Below are positions 12,641 to 20,000 of a stretch of 20,000 nucleotides of DNA, piece after piece; the stretch's first letter is position 1; each line of letters begins with the position of its first letter. Source of the stretch: Armadillidium nasatum (taxonomy: Eukaryota > Arthropoda > Malacostraca > Isopoda > Armadillidiidae); the NCBI GenBank assembly GCA_009176605.1, contig SEYY01024068.1:115001-135000 (forward strand), written 5' to 3'. Below the pieces are notes generated by a model. That model was not told where the DNA came from. It saw only the letters and a program-made list of their open reading frames with translations, and did no database searches. The position numbers and the translations under genes are program-made.

Positions 12641-13940
12641 TTGCGCATTTCCCCACAAATTCTCTCACCAAGATTCTTAACTTTTCCCCAGAATCCGCCA
12701 CAAACACCACATAATCCGCAAATAGTAGTACATTTACCTCCCATTCACCCTTCCCACTTCTCAGACTAAAACCCTTCCCTTCCCACTCCGTTTCCCTAAC
12801 TACACCATCCATAAGCAGGTTAAACAACCATGGGGACATTACACATCCCTGTCTCAACCCCACTCCTACATTAAACCAATCAGTAAGCTCCCCCTTCACT
12901 CTCACCCTCGCTCAATAGTTTTCATAAAAGGCTTTGATCCCTCTCAATAAACTTCCTCCCACCTCCCATCCCTCTCAATACCTCGAAGAACTTTACCCTA
13001 CATACCCTATCATACGCTTTCTCCAAATCTATAAAGCATGCATAACCCACTTTACCTTTTTCAGGCAATTTCTCACTAATTATCCTTAGCGTAAACACTT
13101 GGGCCACACATCTATCTTCTCTAAAATCCCCTTGTCCCTCTCCCATCTCATGTCTTGTCAATTCTTTCACTCTTATCACTAATATCCTCCCTTAAATCTT
13201 CCCTACCACTTTCAGCAGACTTATTCCCTATAATTTTTACAAATTTTATCCCCTTTTCCTTTATATATAGGCACTATACAAGCATGATGCCATTCTTGAG
13301 GCACTCTCCCTTCTTATCAAAACACATTAAACATTCCAACCAGCCAGTTAACCGAATCTCCAACCCCTTCCTTTATCATTTCCCCATAAATAACGTCCAT
13401 CCCTGCTGACTTTCCAATTTTTCACCTTCCTTACCGCTACTTCCACCTCCTCTCTACTAATACTCATCTCCTCTTCCCCAGTCACTACTTTCCCGTTATT
13501 ACTTACCACCTTCTCTCTAATCACTCTGCTTCCACTCAATAATTTACTAAAGTATTCCTTCCATCTCTCTCTCTCTCACATCTTTCTCTCCTTGTATTAA
13601 CTCATCATCCTCCCCTTCACTCCCTCTCCCTGCTCTTCTCTTCCTCTCCTCACTCTATTCACCTCCTTCCATAACACTTTACAACTCTCCTTCAAATTTT
13701 CTGCTCCAATCCTCTTCTACTTTTTTTTTTTTTCCCTCTCAACTTCTCTACACATCTTATATACCACCAATCTCTATCCTCCTTCATACCCAAATACCTG
13801 TTAAAGGCTTCTTTCTTCATTTTCACCAAATTCCTCAACTCTTCATTGCATCATTCACTCCCCTTACGTTTACCGATCCCTTTCCTCTTCTATAAACCTC
13901 CATCCAATGCTCCTTTTAATTTTCCCCATATAGAATCCTT
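12641..13940 (-). mobile_element. LINE family C: EN-RT linker and reverse transcriptase fragment
   Basis: The minus strand from 13940 reads a charged linker (LRNLVKMKKEAFNRYLGMKE), then MSISREEVEVAVRKVKNWK and a VPQEWHHACIVPIYKGKG-type block near 13240-13300. RT palm follows with YACFIDLEKAYDRVCR (13000-13060) and VGVGLRQGCVMSPWLFNLLM (about 12820-12880). The next block is LLFADYVVFVADSGEKLR (12660-12720). 'FIDLEKAYDRV' and 'GLRQGC.MSPWLFN' are palm blocks of a LINE lineage different from A and B. The catalytic FADD box reads FADY, so an essential Asp is lost. Stops and frameshifts separate the pieces. The element is truncated at both ends; on its 3' side it stops mid-thumb against (AAT)n. 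GC content is higher than the flanks. Confidence 0.88.

Positions 13941-14352
<412 letters not shown>

Positions 14353-14440
<88 letters not shown>
14353..14440. repeat. (TA)n microsatellite, 44 copies
   Basis: A pure array on the 3' side of the SINE-like unit. It ends directly against a 50-nt imperfect hairpin. Confidence 0.97.
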
Positions 14441-14442
<2 letters not shown>

Positions 14443-14711
14443 CGACCTTATTATCTCTGGCCTGACCAATATGTGGTCCAGGAGGTCGCTACACTTGGTT
14501 GTAGCGCAGGGGAATCGATCAGGAGGCTGGGTGTTTTCTAAGTCCCCTTGTGGAATGCCGACTGGTAGTCGTGTGGTAGCCACCACTTCTCTTCAAGCCC
14601 GCGGACCGTCCGTAGCCTTGGATGGAAGGCTACTTCAAAGGAGGAACCACAGTCGAGGGTAAATAGTCTGCCAAACTGGGTCTCCTTTCTGGAGCAGAGG
14701 CGTTGGAACTT
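14441..14711. repeat. Unrecognised hairpin-rich sequence
   Basis: About 270 bp of higher-GC sequence with several inverted repeats. One spans 14441-14490 (AGCGACCT/AGGTCGCT arms enclosing CTG..GACC/GGTCCAG). Others are GTGG/CCAC at 14573-14583, CGGAC-C-GTCCG at 14602-14612, GTAGCCTT/AAGGCTAC at 14612-14633 with a 6-nt loop, and CTCC/GGAG at 14682-14694. An A-box-like TAGCGCAGGGG lies at 14502-14512. Open frames cross it on both strands, but none resembles a known protein. It may be an uncatalogued SINE or another repeat family, or a structured RNA element. Confidence 0.4.
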
Positions 14712-14860
14712 CTTCTTCCGCTGCTGTGGGACACATGGCTGCTTCTTGCCTCTGCTTTGGACGTCTTCTTCTGCTGCTGTGGGAACGGCTGCTTCTTGCC
14801 TCGGCTTTGGACGTCTTCTTCTGGACGGTGCGGCTTCTTCTTCGGCTTCTTGGAGAAAGT
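14712..14860. repeat. 50-53-bp tandem repeat, about 2.5 units
   Basis: Unit 1 (14712-14764, 53 bp) and unit 2 (14765-14814, 50 bp) share CTTCTTCYGCTGCTGTGGGA, then GGCTGCTTCTTGCCTC and GCTTTGGACGT. A third copy starts at 14815 and decays into CTTCTTCGGCTTCTTGG. Each unit is itself rich in CTT/GCT triplets. The minus strand encodes an Arg/Ser-rich frame across it, with no recognised family. Confidence 0.85.
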
Positions 14861-14870
14861 GAATGTAACA

Positions 14871-15421
<551 letters not shown>

Positions 15422-15921
15422 TCTGGTGGGTAAAGGTCAGAGGCCTGTTAATTTTCACCAGAGTTGGGAAATAACAGAAATAAGATCGATTAAAGGTCGA
15501 CATGTCCTGATACATGTTGTTTGAAGGTGTGAAAATCAAAGGAAGTTGGGATAACAGATGAAGGGAGCGTTTTCCAGTCTTGGCCAGTATTGTACATGTG
15601 AGACTGGGCACAGAGGTCAAGTCTGTGATCAAAGAGTAGAAAGTCGTGTCTCACGATCCTTCCTAAATGGAGATGGTATGCGACGGGGTATAATAAATAT
15701 ACCAGAAAGTGACGCAACAATTCGACCTGCAGAAAGAGACTAAAGAGAGTTAGTGAGAGACAAGCAATTGATAAGACAAAAAAGCTCTAGACCCAACCTT
15801 TTCCAGGAGAGCTCTATGAATGAACCACCACAGATGTGTGACGAGTACTCTATGCAGGGGACGAACAGTGTTTCTATAAAGAGCAAGCACTGAGGAGGCG
15901 AGAGAAAATTCTGAAAGCACC

Positions 15922-15959
15922 TCAAAACACCCAACCTCCTAGAAGCTTGTTTAGAAAGG

Positions 15960-16037
<78 letters not shown>

Positions 16038-16250
16038 TTTTTCTAAGATCACGAGAAAAAGAAAAACCGGAGATATTGTAGACAGACGAAGGTTTGAGTT
16101 GTGTGTCTTCGAAGATGTCATAGTTGTGTTGAAAGTTGTGTTCAGTAGAAAGATAGAAGAGCTTTTGAAGTATTGAAAACAACCATGTTTTCTCAGCCAC
16201 AATATGAAATAAGAGAAAGATCAGAGGTTAGTTGCTCTAAGGCTACCCAC
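15922..16250 (-). pseudogene. LINE A copy 3 reverse transcriptase thumb, split by (AAT)n
   Basis: Minus strand: HGCFQYFKSSSIFLLNTTF in one frame, or NYDIFEDTQLKPSSV and GFSFSRDL in another, then a poly-Ile or poly-Leu artefact from the trinucleotide array, then FLNKLLGGWVF (LSKQASKRLGVL expected). Compared with copy 2, the array at 15961-16035 replaces about 18 bp of ordinary coding sequence. Frameshifts on both sides confirm a dead copy. Confidence 0.8.
15961..16035. repeat. (AAT)n microsatellite, 25 copies, inside LINE coding sequence
   Basis: A pure AAT array. The LINE sequence AAGCTTGTTTAGAAAGGG lies to its left and TTTTTCTAAGATCACGAGAA to its right. Both match copy 2 (9966-10018), which has only AGTAGTGTAAT-like sequence at that point. 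Confidence 0.97.
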
Positions 16251-16418
16251 TTTGCGTCAATTAACTGTTGTTGGGAGGTTAGTTTTTCAAACTGAAAAAG
16301 AGTAATGAAGTGTGGAGTCATCGGTATAGGAGTAGACAGGTGATGAATTTATAGAGAGAGAATGTCATTAATGAAATGTAGAAAAGTGTTCGAGACATGA
16401 CAAAACCTTGAGAGGAGT

Positions 16419-16895
16419 CCCTCGGAATGTGCTGAGAGCCTAACCAAAGTGATACACTCTGGCATGGAGGCGTACAATACATATTTTTCCCTTCAATTAA
16501 ACCTAATAAACCTTTCTTTAACTCTACTATCCACCGCAGGGATGCTGCCTTCTGAGATTACCGTCGTATTCAAATCCCAGAAACTCATTCAATTTATATA
16601 TATTTCATCCCGAAATCGTGCAAAATCTATTCTTCGTGACACCAAAAATTCTTTTCTCCGCCGTAAATGCAGTAATCTTTCTGATTCCATTTCCTTTGGC
16701 CCTTTCTGACATTTTGCAAAATAAATGTCGACTCTAATTTTGCTTCTTCCTCTTTCACTCCTCTAGTATCTTCCGCTGACACAACTGTCGTTTTACCTTC
16801 TACTAAAGCTGAACTCTTCACAAACTTTTACCTCTAACTCTACCTTAGACGATTCCTGAGCTATTCCTCCTCCTTCAACCCCCTCAAATCTGCTT
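16419..16895 (+). pseudogene. Inverted EN-RT linker of LINE A copy 3
   Basis: Plus-strand frames give SGMEAYNTYFSLQLNLINLS, then SRNRAKSILRDTKNSFLRRK and CSNLSDSISFGPF, and after a frameshift a TKAELFTNF and LDDS-like end. This is the same linker as at 10795-11157, read from the opposite strand. It is better preserved past the LRRKC block than copy 2, which is deleted there. No start codon or independent gene is implied. Confidence 0.8.
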
Positions 16896-19040
16896 GGATA
16901 TAAATGATGGTAAGGTGGCTTGGATTAACATTACTGAAAACAAGTTGAGTAATGTTAACGTGGATAGGCATGTTTAAGGGATGTTGATTTGTTGAGGAAA
17001 TTGTTGTTTTATGTCTGTAGATGAAATTAGATGAGGAAATGTAAGGAGTTTTTGTTAGTATTTTATAAATGTAATTTTGAGGGATGGTGAAATGCATGTT
17101 TTGTGTGATTGGAGGTGTTTTGTTCTACCTATAATTGTGATAGTAATTTTGGGAAATCCTCTCTTTATTTTATAGGCAAATGGATTGTTTTTAAGTTTTT
17201 TTTTAATTTTCTGTTGTGGCTGGAAATTAGGGATTAATCGAGGACTAATATTTTAGATTGCCTGTATATATTAAGGTGGAGATGTATGTTTCATTACTGA
17301 TCTCTTAATTAAGGAAGTTAGTACTGAACAAGTTAAATTTCTTTAATTTTTGATGTAGCTTGTAACTCCTAGAAATTTAAAGGTTGTTGAATAGAAAAGT
17401 AGCTTTGTTGAAGGATGGTGTTTACATGTCGTATTTACAGGGATTAAAGACTTGTTGTAGAGGCCATCACTCTGTTAATAAGCCGGTTTTGAATCTGTTT
17501 TAAGGATGAGTCTAGTGAAATAACAATAATGTTGTTTACTTATATTTTATTATTAATAATGGGACGATTAATAGTCATCGGAAAAACCGTCGTTTTCTCT
17601 CAGTCGTTATCGTCACTGCCATTGTCAATTTTCTGTCAGTTTTATTTTGAAAATTATGTATGCTTCACTCTCTTCTAATGAGAATGAAAAGCTAGTTAAG
17701 GATGACAAATATACTTTCCAAGACGAAATCGAATTATCTCAGGAATTAGAGAAAAACTTGTTCCTACATCAAAATTTAAAGGTACTAAATTTAAAGTACT
17801 AGCAATTTGCATGTCAATGTAATCACATATTGAATGATTACGACCCCATTGATCCACTTTTCGGACGAATAGCAGATAATGATCCCGTTAACGTATGACT
17901 TACTCCCTTATTTTTCTGAGTACATGTCTAAAATCTTCTGTTCAACGAATTGATAATGACATTCATGTACATGTCTGAGTTCGTGTGAAAAATTTACATA
18001 AATGTATTATCTTATTGTTGAAATGAAGCATTACTTCACCTAGTTTAATCTAGTTCTTTAACATTGAGCTTCAGGTTAGTTAGGATTTTCGAATTTGTGT
18101 AAAGAAAATCTCTCAAATAAATTACTCATAGTCAACCTACTAGAATGTTCGGTTATCTATATTCAGGATATTTCTCTAAGTTTAGGAAACTTAAATCTTT
18201 GAAGTACTTTAGGAGCCTGTTAATATTGTAGGGTGTTGAGTGTAAGATTATTTGAAGTCTTGATGGTGGGAATAAGAAGGGAATTATCATAGTGGATCTG
18301 ATTTTCCATGTTAGATCGTGAAATCTTTGCATATATTATTAGAGGAAGGTTAATAAAGTTTGGATTCTGTTACTGAAGGGCATTAGTTTATCTAAGTTGT
18401 GTGCTAATGATATGAAATTTGTATGCTGAATTAAATAATTTGTTTAAAAGAAGTATATTGATGATTGCTTAATCTTGTGTTATGTATGAATCCACTTTTA
18501 TCTTCCGTATAGTTCCCCTCTCCCCTTATTTACAAATTTGCATGTTGACTTGTATGTATTTATGAGCTCCTGATAGGATTTACCCTCATAAATTACTGTG
18601 ACTTCATAATCCTTTTGACCAAATACATGATTTCATCATTCTCTCTCTCTCTCTCTCACAAATGCAAATAATTATCATAGATTTTGCTTTAACCTATGTG
18701 AGTGTTAGCTGTTAGAAGAAATATAATTAACATGTTATGAAAATAATGCAGGAAGTAAAGTAATTATGTCAATTTATCTTAAATAAATTGTTATCTTAAG
18801 TATATAATCTTACCTGTCCTTTAGCACTGCCTACAACAAAGTAATAACCATCTCTGTGAAAAATCAATGTTAAACGTTAAGAGTTCCATGGACGAACGTT
18901 GGTAAATAGATAGAATATGAACGAATAATCATTGGTTTATTGGTTTATTATTCGTGTTAAGATTGTGAAAAATGGAAAAAATTACAAAGTATGCATTGCG
19001 ATGTACAACCTCACTTCTCAATGTTCATAGTCAGTTGTAT
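16896..19040. other. AT-rich intergenic stretch
   Basis: About 2.1 kb without recognised elements. It contains a (CT)n run of 9 copies at 18640-18657. It also contains an inverted repeat CGAATAAT/ATTATTCG at 18922-18954, enclosing a duplicated TTGGTTTA. One short open frame at 17656-17898 is listed separately. Confidence 0.6.
17656..17898 (+). other. Unrecognised short open frame with one internal TAG
   Basis: ATG at 17656 opens 48 codons (starting MYASLSSNENEKLV, with an acidic FQDEIELSQELEKN) to a TAG at 17800-17802. The same frame continues 31 codons more, including NDYDPIDPLFGRIADNDP, to a TGA at 17896-17898. A donor-like AAG-GTACTA lies at about 17779-17787, so an exon could also end before the TAG. 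No family is recognised. The residue usage looks protein-like, but the length is within what chance allows. Confidence 0.2.
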
Positions 19041-19044
19041 GTAC

Positions 19045-19100
19045 TTTTTTATTTTTTTTTTATTTTTTTATTTTTTATTTTTTTTTTTATTTTTTTTTTT
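19045..19100. repeat. T-rich tract (A-rich on the minus strand)
   Basis: T runs broken by single A residues. On the minus strand this is an A-rich tail-like sequence about 130 bp beyond the stop codon of LINE A copy 4, and it could be that copy's real 3' tail. Confidence 0.85.
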
Positions 19101-19229
19101 AACAGAACGCTACCACTCACGGCAGAGCCCTTTTCAAGGAGGGGGCACACTCAAAGGGGAAGAAAACTCATTCCCATAGGGAACTCACACACACACATAG
19201 GGAGAAAACTTGTTTAACCACACACACAC
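19101..19229 (-). other. Sequence between LINE A copy 4 and the T-rich tract
   Basis: On the minus strand, after the stop codon, come TG-rich runs (GGTGTGTGTGTGG, then ATGTGTGTGTGTGAG) and unique sequence with CCTTGAAAAGGGCTCTGCC, leading to an A-rich end. It is either 3' untranslated LINE sequence lacking in the other copies or a separate small insert. Copies 2 and 3 pass into (TA)n at the corresponding place. Confidence 0.4.
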
Positions 19230-20000
19230 CTAACGCACAACCCTCAGGTGGGCGCAGACGGAAGCCTTGAAAAGTGGAGGATTAAATACAGGAGGAAAAT
19301 AGATGATAGTAGAGAGTTCCACAGAATAGAGGTGGCTGGAAAGAAGGAGGCACCACAACGGGCTAGCCAAAATTGGTGCGAAAGAAGGGCACCCCTTGTG
19401 CAACGGTGGAGGAATGCGAGAGGCCAATTCCCTCGAGCACCTGCCATTGTAGTACCTATAGAAAAGAGATAGCGCGCCAACATCACGTCGCAGAGATAGA
19501 GGGTCAAGAGAGTTTGAAAGTAGAAGAAAGTTTATTAATCTTTTAGCTTTAGACTCAACCCTATCCAGAAGAGAGGAGGAGCCAGATCCCCCCCAAATGT
19601 GAGAATAGTACTCCATACAAGGGCGAATAACACCCTTATATATATGGAGCAAGTACTCAGAAGAAAAAAATTCTCGCAATCTGAACAGAACTCCCAGCTT
19701 CTTAGAGGCCGATTTAGCAACTATTGTGATATGTGGTTTCCAAAACAGTTTGTTGTTTATGTTTAGACCAAGAACGTTAATGTTATTTACAGGTGAGACG
19801 GGAGAGCCATCGAAGAGGATAGGAAAGTTAGGAGGTGTTTTTGAGAGGGAGATGTGAAGAAGTTGAGTTTTTAAAGAGTTGAATTTCACAAGGTTGCTAT
19901 GACCCCACCGGGAAATCCCATCCAGATCGGCAAGAATAGAATCGGAAAGTTGAAGACGAGAAGCAACTCTAGAAGCAAAAGAGGGAGCAGATTTGAAATG
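19230..20000 (-). mobile_element. LINE family A copy 4: reverse transcriptase C-terminal part, runs off the window
   Basis: The minus-strand frame is open from the window edge (20000) to a TAG at 19230-19232, about 256 codons. It begins [20 protein letters not shown], then carries [19 protein letters not shown] and VNNINVLGLNINNKLFWKPH. It continues with AKSASKKLGVLFRLREFF, YKGVIRPCMEYYSHIWGG, LDRVESKAKRLINF and SLFYRYYNGRCSRELASRIP, all regular LINE thumb and C-terminal blocks. From about 19415 to 19310 the family sequence ([29 protein letters not shown]) lies in another frame. Two indels therefore shift the frame and restore it, leaving a nonsense segment inside an unbroken ORF. It lacks about 8 codons (CVDVGNPR) present in copy 1. 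It ends FKASVCAHLRVVR, covering the 3' box. Confidence 0.9.

Noticed and set aside
14502-14512. Second tRNA gene or SINE head starting at TAGCGCAGGGG
   Set aside because: Only the A-box-like motif is present. No B box or T-arm is found at the right spacing on the plus strand, and the minus-strand TGATCGATTCC lacks a T-stem.
18972-19217. Plus-strand 81-codon frame rich in Phe
   Set aside because: Most of it is translation of the T-rich tract, and the rest is antisense to the LINE A copy 4 flank.

Overview
This window reads as gene-poor, repeat-dominated DNA from an animal nuclear genome. No intact cellular gene, rRNA, functional tRNA or bacterial-type operon is visible. It holds very long dinucleotide arrays, mostly (TA)n of about 100 to 300 bp, together with (TG)n, (GA)n and several (AAT)n arrays. 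Between them lie decayed non-LTR retrotransposons (LINEs) that carry AP-endonuclease and reverse transcriptase remnants. The mix of giant (TA)n arrays and these LINE types recalls decapod crustacean genomes (crabs, shrimps). That taxonomic guess is inference from general familiarity, held at about 0.5.

Layout: 55-1339 holds a LINE 3' fragment (family A, plus strand) sandwiched between (TA)n arrays. 1340-3311 is AT-rich with two more (TA)n arrays and one weak 66-codon open stretch. 3312-4855 looks like a decayed hAT DNA transposon with degenerate terminal inverted repeats, a probable 8-bp target duplication, a minus-strand transposase C-terminal scrap and an internal 30-bp minisatellite of about 20 units. 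4961-7545 is a LINE of a second family (B, minus strand), with endonuclease, reverse transcriptase and C-terminal region in order but broken by frameshifts. 7885-8963 is low complexity: a purine-rich tract, (GA)n, (ATT)n and (TA)n. 9294-11205 is a (TA)n array joined to the 3' end of a second family A LINE (minus). 11206-12640 is AAT-rich. 12641-13940 is a third LINE family (C, minus). 14122-14860 holds a tRNA-derived SINE head between two (TA)n arrays, a hairpin-rich unknown repeat and a 50-53-bp tandem repeat. 15313-16895 is a third family A LINE, again joined to (TA)n, with its 5' part inverted. 16896-19040 is AT-rich with one short open frame containing a single TAG. 19230-20000 is a fourth family A copy (minus) running off the window edge; it is nearly identical by eye to the first copy and lies in the opposite orientation.

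The elements do not form a pathway. The common thread is how LINE 3' ends and simple repeats meet. Three family A copies and one SINE abut (TA)n at their 3' side, and two of these inserts have (TA)n on both sides. Three family A copies share a short conserved box at the very 3' end. Microsatellites and a minisatellite have also grown inside transposons, namely (AAT)n within LINE coding sequence and the 30-bp unit within the hAT element.
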